NCBI GenBank assembly: GCA_023458615.1
Contig: JAEWYV010000021.1
Span: 1 to 12,931, forward strand
Reading direction: 5' to 3'
Length of the DNA: 12,931 bases
Origin: Bacillota bacterium
GTDB taxonomy: Bacteria > Bacillota > Clostridia > Christensenellales > CAG-138
Shown: positions 1-6,810 of the stretch, one piece after another
Layout of the letters: each line of letters opens with the position of its first letter
How positions within the stretch are numbered: the first letter of the stretch is position 1
Position numbers and translations under genes: made by a program
The notes under the pieces: model-generated
Told to the model about the DNA's origin: nothing
Seen by the model: the letters and a program-made list of their open reading frames with translations, nothing else
Database searches by the model: none

Positions 1-1763
1 TGGTTTCCATCGCGCTGGTCATCGTTGGCATCAAAGCGCTAAACGCCTCCAACAACGCCGCGCCGCAGAGCGCGGAGACAAGCCAGAAACCGGGGCTGTT
101 TGCAGAGATTTTTAAAACGCCAACCCCGTCACCCACGCCGTCGCCCTCACCGACGCCAACACCATCGCCAACGCCTCCTTACGATATTCCGCACGCGGTG
201 GACAGTACGCAGCCGAGTGTCTACGGGCTGACCACAGCGGTGGAGGAAAACGGGACGAAGGTTGACAGCTATCAGCGCGTCGATCCGATTGAATTTCTGC
301 CCGATGTGCCCTATAGCAATGTGACGGGCATTGTCACGTTCCGCGGGAACAACCACCGCGACAGCGCGGTATATGGCACGGCAACGGTCAGCAGCAAAAA
401 GCTCTCCAAAGCATGGTCGATTGATACGGGTGAACTGCCGCGCAGTGATATTGGCGGCGAATCGACCAACACCTGGACGGGCAGCGGATGGGTTGGACAG
501 CCGTTGATCGTGCAATGGCCGGAAAATATCAAGCAGTTTATGAACATGTACGACTGGGCCAAACAAAAGGCCGGTCTGGTCGAGGTCATCCTTGCAACCA
601 TGGATGGCAACGTATACTTCCTCGATCTGGAGACGGGCGAGCCGACGCGTGACAAGCTGCACATCGGCATGCCGTTCAAAGGTGCCGGTTCACTTGACCC
701 GCGTGGCTATCCGATTCTCTATCTTGGGTCGGGTGACATGTATACATCGGATGAAATGAAGTCCCGCGCAATGGCGTATTCGTTGATCGACTTTACGCGG
801 CTCTACGAATTCGGTAAACAGAATGATGAGTTTGCCCTGCGTGACTGGCATGCTTACGACAGCGCGCCGCTTGTTGACGCGGAGACCGATACGCTGATCT
901 ATCCTGGCGAAAACGGCATTCTCTATACGATTAAGCTCAACACCACGTTTGACGAAACGACAGGACAGCTCACGATGAACCCGAGCGATGTTGTAAAGAT
1001 GCGATATGTCGGCACTCGCTCGACCTATCCCAACAGCAACAATACGTCGGACAACAAATATTGGCTCGGTTATGAAACCAGCATCGCAACACTCGGCGAG
1101 TTTGGGTATCTAGGCACCAATGACGGATTTTTGCAATGTATCAACCTCAACACCATGTCCATGGTTTGGGCGCAGGACATTCAGGACGACACGAATGGAT
1201 CGCCTGTTCTAGAGACAGACTTTGCCAACCGCACGGCGTACATCTATATTGGCGCATCGCTGCACTTTACGGCGGATGCAGATATGAAGGGAACCGTGAA
1301 CTTCTACAAGGTCAACGCAATCACGGGTGAGGTCATCTGGAAGCACGGCGAGAACGTGAATACAAAGGATCATGTCTCCGGCGGTGTGCAGGCAACGGCG
1401 CTACTGGGGCAGAAGAGCATCTCCGACCTTGTAATCATTCCGTTCTCCAGAACGCCGAACAAGGACGACGGTGTGCTGCTTGCGCTGGATAAGGCGACGG
1501 GCGCGGTGCGCTGGACTTATGTGATGGAGAAATATACCTGGAGCTCCCCTGTTGCAGTATACGATGAAAACGGAAACGCTTATATTGTAGTCTGCGAAGG
1601 CAGCGATACGGGCGGCAAGGTATTTCTGCTGGATGGAAAGACAGGAACGCTGCTAAGCACCTTTGACGCGGAAAAGAACATTGAGGCTTCTCCTGCGGTT
1701 TACGGCAACACGATTGTTTTCGGCACACGCGGCATGAAGATTTGGGGTGTCAAGATTAGCTGA
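1..1763 (+). CDS. Membrane-anchored PQQ-like beta-propeller protein, 5' partial
   Basis: The frame is open from base 3 to the TGA at 1761-1763, so the start lies upstream of the window; 586 codons are visible. The visible N terminus is the end of a hydrophobic helix (VSIALVIVGIKAL), then a polar stretch and a (Thr/Ser)-Pro stalk (bases 117-179), then a domain of about 520 residues. That domain has repeated beta-propeller blade signatures such as MDGNVYFLDLETGE, GENGILYTIKL and DGKTGTLLSTFDAE, which are typical of PQQ-like/BamB-like repeats. I infer a protein anchored by one helix with its propeller outside the membrane. A GTG at 198 could be mistaken for the start, but it lacks a ribosome site and would discard the anchor and stalk. 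The next gene is a paralogue 39 bases downstream. Ligand and role are unknown; no PQQ-enzyme active site is recognisable, so a binding or scaffold role is as likely as catalysis. Confidence 0.85.
   Translation, partial: VSIALVIVGIKALNASNNAAPQSAETSQKPGLFAEIFKTPTPSPTPSPSPTPTPSPTPPYDIPHAVDSTQPSVYGLTTAVEENGTKVDSYQRVDPIEFLPDVPYSNVTGIVTFRGNNHRDSAVYGTATVSSKKLSKAWSIDTGELPRSDIGGESTNTWTGSGWVGQPLIVQWPENIKQFMNMYDWAKQKAGLVEVILATMDGNVYFLDLETGEPTRDKLHIGMPFKGAGSLDPRGYPILYLGSGDMYTSDEMKSRAMAYSLIDFTRLYEFGKQNDEFALRDWHAYDSAPLVDAETDTLIYPGENGILYTIKLNTTFDETTGQLTMNPSDVVKMRYVGTRSTYPNSNNTSDNKYWLGYETSIATLGEFGYLGTNDGFLQCINLNTMSMVWAQDIQDDTNGSPVLETDFANRTAYIYIGASLHFTADADMKGTVNFYKVNAITGEVIWKHGENVNTKDHVSGGVQATALLGQKSISDLVIIPFSRTPNKDDGVLLALDKATGAVRWTYVMEKYTWSSPVAVYDENGNAYIVVCEGSDTGGKVFLLDGKTGTLLSTFDAEKNIEASPAVYGNTIVFGTRGMKIWGVKIS
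117..179 (+). repeat. Thr/Ser-Pro dipeptide repeat encoding a stalk
   Basis: Twenty-one codons, nearly all alternating Thr or Ser with Pro, lie between the hydrophobic anchor and the propeller domain. At DNA level this is a degenerate 6-base period (ACG/TCG/TCA followed by CCN). Such stretches form extended, often glycosylated linkers in Gram-positive surface proteins; glycosylation is not shown here. Confidence 0.8.
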
Positions 1764-1802
1764 TGCCCATCGGACGCGACAAAATGAAACGGAGGGAGAA
1801 CG

Positions 1803-3704
1803 ATGGCAAGAAAAAAGAAAAGAAGACGCATTCGCATGCAGCCGAGATTCTTTCTCATCCTGGTTGCGGTGCTTGGCACCATAATCATTGCCCTGCTACT
1901 GGTGCAGAAGGTGAAAAAGGACAAGGAAGAACTGCTCACGGCTACCCCGGTTCCGACCGCTTCTGCTGCGCCAACGGCAACGCCGAAGCCCGCCCTGCCG
2001 GATGATGTGACCATTACGCGGGCAGACAGCGCAAACCCCTCTACCTATGGGATCACGAACGCCATCAAGGTGGATGGAGACGATGCTTCCAGTTTTTCCA
2101 GAAGCGAGGCCATCAGCTTTCCGCGCGATAATGAATACAGCACTCTGCCGGGCATTACCACCTTTGGCGGAAATAATTATCGCAACACATTTGCATATGG
2201 AACCGTCACCATCACGGATAAGCGCTTGCGCGAGAGTTGGACGAAGACCATAGGCGCACTCGGAAACTGGAGCGGAACCGGCTGGACCGGGCAGCCGCTC
2301 ATCGTGGAATGGCCTGTGGAGACCGTTGCGGTCATGAACGTAAAGCAGAGCTTTAAGGACGCAGGAACCCCGCTTACGGAAGTCATCTACCCGACGATGG
2401 ACGGCAACATCTACTTTTTCGATCTTGCAACGGGCACCGCAACCCGGGACCCGATCAACACAGGCATCATCCAAAAGGGGACTTCCTGTCTCGACCCGCG
2501 CGGCTATCCGCTGCTCTATGTTGGGCAGAGCATACCCGTGGAAAACGAACAGAAGAACAATGCTTCTTACGTGCGCGTGTATTCGCTTATCAGCGGCGAG
2601 CAGATTGGCCAGTTCGGTGGATTTGACTGGTTTGCCAGACGTACATGGCAGGCATATGACGGCAGCCCGATGGTAACGAATGATACGCTGATCTACGGCG
2701 GCGAAAACGGGATTTTCTATACCGTTAAGCTCAACGCGCAGTTCGACGCATCGGCGGGCACGGTATCCATCAAGCCGGACGGCCTGATCAAAAGCCGCTA
2801 TGAAGGCGCAGGATATTCCAAGAGCGACACACCGGGGTCGCGTTGGTATGGCATTGAGAGCTCGGTCTCCGCGTTTCGTAACTATGCCTTCTTTACCGAC
2901 AACGGCGGGCGATTAATCTGTGTAGACGTCAACACCATGGCGATTAAATACGTGGTGGATGTAACAGACGAGAGCGACTCCTCCGTTGTGGTGGAAGAAA
3001 ACTACGACGACAATACGATTTATCTGTATACCGGGTCTCAGGTGCGCACCAAGGGCAGTGATCTGCCAGATGGTTTCGGTTACAGTTACCAGCGAAAGAT
3101 CAATGGACTCACCGGAGCAATTATCTGGGAAAAGCGCTGGATCTGCTCAACAGGAGATGCTAGCGCGAGCGGCGGTATCGTCGCAACCCCGCATGTTGGA
3201 CGCGGACAGATCAGCAATCTTGTGATCTATTCCTTCAGTCTCGCGGCACAGTCCAACGGAGCATCCGCAACGGAACCGACCCCGACGATTGACCCCGAAG
3301 AACAGGCGGAGGGCGAGACCAACGACGAAGCACTGGAGCAGCAACAGCAAACCGAAGTGCTTCCGCAACCCGACGCCAACGGCAGCTATACCATTGGCGG
3401 GCGCATCGTCGCCTACGACAAAGCCACGGGAAGCATCGCCTGGTCGATTGAGCAGACGAACGACTACTGGGCCAGTCCGGTTGTGGTTTATGACGCGCAG
3501 GGGAAGGGCTATTTGATTCAGTGCGACAGGGGTGGCTATGTGACGTTTTACGACGCCTCTAGCGGCATCCAACTCAACAGTGTGGATCTCGGCAGCCGTA
3601 TTGACTCCACCCCGGCGGTGTTTAACAACATGCTCGTTGTCGGCACGCGCGGCAAGGGCGGCAGCGGAAAAGGACCGCAGATCGTCTGCCTGAAAATCAG
3701 TTAA
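1803..3704 (+). CDS. Membrane-anchored PQQ-like beta-propeller protein (paralogue of upstream gene)
   Basis: The 633-residue protein starts at an ATG preceded by GGAGGGAG about 7 bases upstream. It has a basic N terminus (RKKKRRR), one membrane helix at about residues 16-36, a Thr/Pro/Ala-rich stalk at about 44-65, and a beta-propeller domain to the end. It matches the upstream gene block by block: STYGIT, GNNYRN, GQPLIVEWP, MDGNIYFFDLATG, LDPRGYPLLYVG, GENGIFYTVKLN and the ending TPAVFNN...VGTRG...LKIS. The two therefore arose by tandem duplication and are probably co-transcribed. Residues about 484-528 are a low-complexity insertion rich in Glu, Gln, Thr and Pro (including EQQQQTE) that the first copy lacks. 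I infer an extracellular, membrane-tethered propeller. Function is unknown; BamB-like annotation would mislead, because a Gram-positive cell has no BAM complex. A terminator follows directly. Confidence 0.88.
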   Translation: MARKKKRRRIRMQPRFFLILVAVLGTIIIALLLVQKVKKDKEELLTATPVPTASAAPTATPKPALPDDVTITRADSANPSTYGITNAIKVDGDDASSFSRSEAISFPRDNEYSTLPGITTFGGNNYRNTFAYGTVTITDKRLRESWTKTIGALGNWSGTGWTGQPLIVEWPVETVAVMNVKQSFKDAGTPLTEVIYPTMDGNIYFFDLATGTATRDPINTGIIQKGTSCLDPRGYPLLYVGQSIPVENEQKNNASYVRVYSLISGEQIGQFGGFDWFARRTWQAYDGSPMVTNDTLIYGGENGIFYTVKLNAQFDASAGTVSIKPDGLIKSRYEGAGYSKSDTPGSRWYGIESSVSAFRNYAFFTDNGGRLICVDVNTMAIKYVVDVTDESDSSVVVEENYDDNTIYLYTGSQVRTKGSDLPDGFGYSYQRKINGLTGAIIWEKRWICSTGDASASGGIVATPHVGRGQISNLVIYSFSLAAQSNGASATEPTPTIDPEEQAEGETNDEALEQQQQTEVLPQPDANGSYTIGGRIVAYDKATGSIAWSIEQTNDYWASPVVVYDAQGKGYLIQCDRGGYVTFYDASSGIQLNSVDLGSRIDSTPAVFNNMLVVGTRGKGGSGKGPQIVCLKIS

Positions 3705-3725
3705 TCGCAAGAACAGTCCTTCTAG

Positions 3726-3754
3726 AGCACCTCTGAAAAGGGGTGCTGTTTTTT
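3726..3754 (+). terminator. Rho-independent terminator of the beta-propeller pair
   Basis: An 8-bp stem (AGCACCTC paired with GGGGTGCT, including one G-T pair) with a TGAAAA loop is followed by G and six T. It lies 22 bases after the stop codon of the second propeller gene. Confidence 0.85.
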
Positions 3755-3804
3755 GCTCTCATGTGTGAGTTTGACGCTTTTATTGCCCTTGTAGAGGAGG
3801 ACTT

Positions 3805-3816
3805 CTCCTGCAGGAG
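3805..3816. repeat. Perfect 12-bp palindrome CTCCTGCAGGAG in leader region
   Basis: CTCCTGCAGGAG is self-complementary. It lies just after GGAGG at 3796-3800, which can also pair with the CTCC half. It is upstream of the predicted promoter, so any role is likely at DNA level. I see no start codon at good spacing from either GGAGG except a TTG inside the operator cluster. Confidence 0.5.
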
Positions 3817-3826
3817 GAATATATTT

Positions 3827-3888
3827 TTGACACGGTGTAAGAAATACTTGACATCATGTAAAGAACGGTGTAATTTACATGGTGTAAA
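3827..3888. promoter_or_regulatory. Three-copy inverted-repeat operator cluster
   Basis: Three 15-bp elements lie at 3827-3841 (TTGACACGGTGTAAG), 3848-3862 (TTGACATCATGTAAA) and 3874-3888 (TTTACATGGTGTAAA). They fit one consensus, TTKACAYSRTGTAAR, a dyad of TTNACA and TGTNAA around three bases; the third copy is a perfect dyad. Starts are 21 and 26 bp apart, close to two and two and a half helical turns. Additional half-sites GTGTAA (3868-3873) and TTACAT (3896-3901) lie within and beside the cluster. The elements overlap the likely -35 and -10 of the downstream operon, which suggests repression, probably by the XRE protein encoded at 4458-4709; that assignment is inferred from proximity. Confidence 0.65.
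3848..3876 (+). promoter_or_regulatory. Candidate sigma-A-type promoter for the XRE/membrane-protein operon
   Basis: A perfect -35 TTGACA (3848-3853) is followed by a 17-base spacer and a weak -10 TAATTT (3871-3876). A second TTGACA at 3827 has no good -10 at normal spacing. The -35 is also the left half of the second operator and the -10 overlaps the third, so operator binding should block polymerase. Confidence 0.5.
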
Positions 3889-3918
3889 GAATACATTACA
3901 TCAAAGGAGAAAAAGACC

Positions 3919-4410
3919 ATGTCATATCAAGAGAAAAGAACCATACTATCGGTGATATCCGGTGTGTTACTGCTCGCGGCCTATAGCATCTATGCATTTG
4001 GGAAGGCGGGCATGGCGAACCTCGACAACCTTGTATTTTGGGCAAAGACGATGCTGATCTTTATCGGAATCGGTATCGTCGCGCTCATCATCATTCAAAT
4101 CATCTTTCATATTGCGCTCTCGGTCGGGATGGCGGTGAAGCAAAAGCTGAAGGATGAAACCTGCGACGACAAGGAGATTGAGAAGTCCATTGAGCAGGAA
4201 ATGGTGGAGGATGAAATGGGCAAGCTCATTGAGCTAAAGGCCAACAAGATCGGGCATTCGTTTGTCGGGGTTGGTTTTCTTGCAGGGTTGATCGCGTTAG
4301 TGCTAGGTGCTTCCGCTGTGGTGATGCTGAACATCCTGTTCTTCTCCAGCGGTATTGGCAGCATCGTTGAGGGTTTGGTTCAGATACGCTATTATCGTAA
4401 GGGCGTATAA
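3919..4410 (+). CDS. DUF2178-like four-helix membrane protein
   Basis: The 163-residue protein starts at an ATG with AAAGGAG nine bases upstream. It has two N-terminal membrane helices at about residues 8-26 and 39-65, then a charged loop of about 45 residues rich in Asp, Glu and Lys. The signature DEMGKLIELKANKIG follows, then two C-terminal helices at about 112-133 and 135-154 and a YYRKGV end. This layout, a D-E-x-x-K-L-I-E-L-K-A motif before a helix pair and a YYR(R/K)G tail, matches my memory of small Bacillota membrane proteins (DUF2178 type) encoded beside an XRE regulator, as here. It is the first gene of the operon behind the operator cluster. Function is unknown; sensing or modulating the adjacent regulator is a plausible inference. 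The family name is from memory and not verified. Confidence 0.8.
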   Translation: MSYQEKRTILSVISGVLLLAAYSIYAFGKAGMANLDNLVFWAKTMLIFIGIGIVALIIIQIIFHIALSVGMAVKQKLKDETCDDKEIEKSIEQEMVEDEMGKLIELKANKIGHSFVGVGFLAGLIALVLGASAVVMLNILFFSSGIGSIVEGLVQIRYYRKGV

Positions 4411-4457
4411 TCCATCAAAAATAAGAAAGAATGATAAGCACGAAAGAGAGGATAAAT

Positions 4458-4709
4458 ATGGCGGATAAACTGGAGATCACCAACAATATTCGAACACTTC
4501 GCTTTTTTGCAGGCGAAATGACGCAACAGGAGCTCGCGGAGCGCACAGGAGTGTCTCGACAGACCATCATCGCTGTTGAGGCGGGAAAATATTCCCCGTC
4601 GCTGGAGTTGGCGTTTCGTATAGCGGAGGCATTCGGGGTGCCGATTACGGAGGTATTCGGAATCGCAAAACAAGCCACAATGAATGCAGATACTGAGAAG
4701 AAACCTTAA
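4458..4709 (+). CDS. Small XRE-family (Cro/CI-type) transcriptional regulator
   Basis: The 83-residue protein is almost entirely one helix-turn-helix domain. The recognition region is MTQQELAERTGVSRQTIIAVE followed by GKYSPSLELAFRIAEAFGVPITEVF. This is the single-domain XRE type (YozG/YgzD-like) often found next to small membrane proteins in Bacillota. The start at 4458 is chosen because AGAGAGG lies six bases upstream and the HTH begins soon after. An in-frame ATG at 4431 would add nine residues but has only a weak AAGAAAG upstream. The gene follows the DUF2178-like gene after 47 bases and precedes two more small membrane protein genes. It has no effector domain, so any signal must come from a partner or from its own level. 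The 15-bp repeats at 3827-3888 are its most obvious candidate targets. Confidence 0.9.
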   Translation: MADKLEITNNIRTLRFFAGEMTQQELAERTGVSRQTIIAVEAGKYSPSLELAFRIAEAFGVPITEVFGIAKQATMNADTEKKP

Positions 4710-4726
4710 ACCACTAGGATTAGAGA

Positions 4727-4754
4727 GAATTGAATTAGTTTAATATGAATTGAA
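4727..4754. repeat. Direct repeat GAATTGAA spaced by 20 bp
   Basis: GAATTGAA occurs at 4727-4734 and 4747-4754, exactly 20 bp apart, in the AT-rich gap before the DUF6326-like gene. A -10-like TAATAT lies between them at 4741-4746, without a convincing -35. It could mark an internal promoter or be chance in AT-rich sequence. Confidence 0.3.
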
Positions 4755-4773
4755 GAAAGAGGGTAGATTCGAA

Positions 4774-5163
4774 ATGGAGACAACCACATCCCCTGCTTCA
4801 GCGGGGCAGATCAAAGCCGAGCTATCCACGCTCTGGGTGGTGGTGCTCATCAACATTCTCTCGGCAGACATCTTTTCCTTCATGCTCGGTGCAGCAGGCG
4901 AACCCCCGATTGCGGTGACTCCGTGGATGATGCTCGCCTTTGCTATTGTACATGAACTACCGGTTGCGATGATCATTCTCTCACGTGTGCTACGACGCGG
5001 GGCGAACCGAAATCTGCAATGGATCGCGGCGGGAATAACAGCGTTGTATGTCACTGCGGGCGGCTCCGTAACGCCCCACTATATTTTTTTTGCCCTTGCG
5101 GAGGTTATTTGCCTCATTTGGATCGTTTTTCGTGCAAAAAACTGGCAAATCGCGGCATCATAA
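4774..5163 (+). CDS. Small four-helix membrane protein, DUF6326-like
   Basis: The 129-residue protein starts at an ATG with AAAGAGGG ten bases upstream; an in-frame TTG at 4750 is less likely. After a short polar N terminus (METTTSPASAGQ) come four hydrophobic helices: about residues 19-41 (starting STLWVVVLINILSADIFSF), 48-71, 82-99 and 102-121. The KAELSTLWVVV...ADIFSFMLG opening resembles proteins I recall as DUF6326, which sit near XRE and DUF4386 genes in Bacillota. That name is from memory and could be wrong. No catalytic motif is visible. It lies 64 bases after the XRE gene and is probably in the same transcript, although an extra promoter in the gap cannot be excluded. Confidence 0.75.
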   Translation: METTTSPASAGQIKAELSTLWVVVLINILSADIFSFMLGAAGEPPIAVTPWMMLAFAIVHELPVAMIILSRVLRRGANRNLQWIAAGITALYVTAGGSVTPHYIFFALAEVICLIWIVFRAKNWQIAAS

Positions 5164-5264
5164 GCCGAGAATAGGTGTTGTTTGCAGGAGAGACTTTTCG
5201 TGACTCCATTGCCCTGAATGGCAGATCGGACACAAATTTAAGAATTGAGAAAGAAGGTAATTGT

Positions 5265-5951
5265 ATGCTTCAAAACAAAAAAACAGCACGTATTGCAGGG
5301 CTACTTTTCCTGCTGATGGTGCTCTCCGGTTTATTTGCCGAGCTCTTTTTCCGGCAGAGGATCTTCACCGATGATGCTGCGGGAACCACCGCTCGCATAC
5401 TCGCCAATCCGCTTCTCTATCGTGCAGGCATTCTGAGCGACATCATCATGTCGCTGAGCTATCTTCTAACCGCAATGGCGCTCTATAGCCTGCTGCACAC
5501 AGTAGATGAAGGGCAGGCAAAGGCAATGGTACTCTTTGCGGCGGCCGGATGCGTAATTTTGATGGTGAATGTACTCAATGAGTATATGCCGCTGATCTAC
5601 ACCAGCGCGCAAACCGGCGCTTTCAGCGCAGCACAGATCGGCGAACTCACGCAGTTCAGCTTTGCCGCTTATAACAACGGATATATGGTAGGTCAGGTAT
5701 TCTTCGCGCTTTGGGTGCTACCGCTTGGAATTCTCATCTGCCGCTCTGGATTCATTCCAAGGGCGTTTGGCATTCTCTTTGTGGTTGAGGCGATTTGCGG
5801 ACTACTCTCGGTTGCGGCACATTTTTTGCTTGGTAATGCGACCATAGCAAACCTCCTGCTTTTGCCTGGGACGGTTGCGGAGTTTGCGTTCCTCGCATTT
5901 CTGCTCGTGCGAGGGATCAATACCAAAAAACGGATCACGGCAACAGTATAG
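5265..5951 (+). CDS. DUF4386 family membrane protein
   Basis: The 228-residue protein starts at an ATG with AAGAAGGT six bases upstream; the frame is open further upstream (from TTG 5175) but no ribosome site supports that. The opening KKTARIAGLLFLLMVLSGLFAE, the following loop with DDAAGTTARILANPLLYRAGILSDI, and the later motif with a Gly-x-x-Pro-Arg-Ala-Phe-Gly segment (SGFIPRAFGILFV) are characteristic of DUF4386. About six membrane helices are visible, spread over the whole length. The reaction or substrate is unknown for this family. It is the last gene of the XRE operon and ends 25 bases before a bidirectional terminator. The 101-base gap before it may hold a weak promoter, but none is convincing. 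Confidence 0.87.
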   Translation: MLQNKKTARIAGLLFLLMVLSGLFAELFFRQRIFTDDAAGTTARILANPLLYRAGILSDIIMSLSYLLTAMALYSLLHTVDEGQAKAMVLFAAAGCVILMVNVLNEYMPLIYTSAQTGAFSAAQIGELTQFSFAAYNNGYMVGQVFFALWVLPLGILICRSGFIPRAFGILFVVEAICGLLSVAAHFLLGNATIANLLLLPGTVAEFAFLAFLLVRGINTKKRITATV

Positions 5952-5976
5952 AAAGAAATCGAGCGTAAAACATTCA

Positions 5977-6001
5977 AAAAGCCCGAATCAATCGGGCTTT
6001 T
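5977..6001. terminator. Bidirectional rho-independent terminator between convergent genes
   Basis: A 10-bp stem, AAAAGCCCGA paired with TCGGGCTTTT, encloses a five-base loop. The flanking A and T tracts give a U tail on either strand. It serves the DUF4386 gene on the plus strand and the S24 regulator gene on the minus strand, which ends at 6027. Confidence 0.85.
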
Positions 6002-6026
6002 ACTCTATGTGGATGGAATGCAATGA

Positions 6027-6677
6027 TTAAAATGGACCTTCGGTTGCGTTGGGATTGAGATAGGCGACTGCTTTACCCAGAATTTGAACATTGGACCCGG
6101 CGCGCATGACGACCGGTGCATAGGCGGGGTTTTCCGCCATGAGCACGATTTGGTTCTCATTTTTGTAGACGCGACGGAGGGCGAGAGCCCCTTCGAGCAC
6201 CACGACTGCAACCTCGTGGCTGCGCACATCCTCCATCATGGTTGCGTAGACGATGTCCCCATCGTTGATATTGAGTTTCTTCATACTGTCGCCTACGACG
6301 CGCATGGTAAAGTCGCAACGGATACTCTGCGGCACCTCGTCATAACAGGCGATGTTCTGCTCATCCAGCAACGGAACCCCCTTGACAACGCGATAGATGC
6401 GCGGCTTGACCATGGAGGTTGGCAACGCGGTCACCTGACCGGATTTTGGCGATATGCTGGGGTAGGCGCGGCGCGTTTCCTCGTCGATGATCAAGTAGTC
6501 CACCGTAACCTCAAAAAAGCGCGAGAGCTTGATCAGCGTGGAACGCTTGATATTCTCCGTGCCCTTTTCGTAGAAGTTAACGATAGTCATATACGGAATT
6601 CCGGATAGACGGGAAAGCTGGGATTTATTGATCCCCCGTTCAGTCATGAGAATGTCGAGTTTTTCCGTCATTGTCAT
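6027..6677 (-). CDS. XRE/S24 LexA-CI-like regulator with an altered self-cleavage site
   Basis: The 216-residue protein has an N-terminal helix-turn-helix (about residues 5-62, core KSQLSRLSGIPYMTIVNFYE) and a C-terminal S24/LexA-type domain (about 92-210). The start at 6677 has GGGGTGAT about four bases upstream; a longer frame begins at 6719 without support. The serine nucleophile motif is intact (VVGDSMKKLNINDGDIV, Ser131). The usual catalytic Lys, in the motif (T/V)(L/V)K-R, is replaced by Arg168 in LALRRVY. The usual Ala-Gly cleavage dipeptide is Lys99-Gly100 in RVVKGVPL. From known LexA/CI chemistry this protein should not cleave itself, so it may be a constitutive or ligand-responsive regulator that keeps the fold for dimerisation. 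It is transcribed away from a divergent control region shared with the YegP-like gene. Its targets are unknown; its own promoter region is the first candidate. Confidence 0.88.
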   Translation of the reverse strand: MTMTEKLDILMTERGINKSQLSRLSGIPYMTIVNFYEKGTENIKRSTLIKLSRFFEVTVDYLIIDEETRRAYPSISPKSGQVTALPTSMVKPRIYRVVKGVPLLDEQNIACYDEVPQSIRCDFTMRVVGDSMKKLNINDGDIVYATMMEDVRSHEVAVVVLEGALALRRVYKNENQIVLMAENPAYAPVVMRAGSNVQILGKAVAYLNPNATEGPF

Positions 6678-6778
6678 AAAGATCACCCCGAAAGTATGAT
6701 GCGCCCCGCGGGTCAACACGTACTTTGACTGTGCGCCATATCGCCATCATAGCGAAACAAACGGGAAAAGGCAAGAGA

Positions 6779-6808
6779 ATTCTACCATACAGCGTAGACT
6801 TTTTGCAA
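6779..6808 (-). promoter_or_regulatory. Candidate promoter of the S24 regulator gene
   Basis: Read on the minus strand, -35 TTGCAA (6808-6803) is followed by an 18-base spacer and -10 TAGAAT (6784-6779). Transcription would begin near 6772 and give a leader of about 95 bases before the ATG at 6677. The tandem TTGTTCAAAAA repeats lie immediately upstream of the -35. Confidence 0.6.
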
Positions 6809-6810
6809 TT

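Noticed and set aside
117..179. CRISPR-like or tandem repeat array
   Set aside because: The 6-base periodicity is a coding (Thr/Ser)-Pro stalk in frame with the propeller gene; there are no spacers.
198..200. GTG as the start of the first propeller gene
   Set aside because: The frame continues upstream through a stalk and a membrane helix to the window edge, and there is no ribosome site before this GTG.
3147..3710. Minus-strand open frame opposite the end of the second propeller gene
   Set aside because: It overlaps the conserved final blades of the sense gene, and its low-complexity translation is a reflection of the coding strand.
3743..3955. Plus-strand open frame of 70 codons across the operator cluster
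   Set aside because: It begins inside the terminator hairpin without a ribosome site and runs into the next gene out of frame. Its repeated Cys-Lys pairs are a by-product of the TGTAA operator repeats. A TTG start at 3827 behind GGAGG is possible but less likely than operators.
6084..6608. Plus-strand open frame of about 170 codons opposite the S24 regulator
   Set aside because: The minus strand encodes a complete HTH plus S24 protein with its own promoter and ribosome site; the plus-strand product matches nothing I know.
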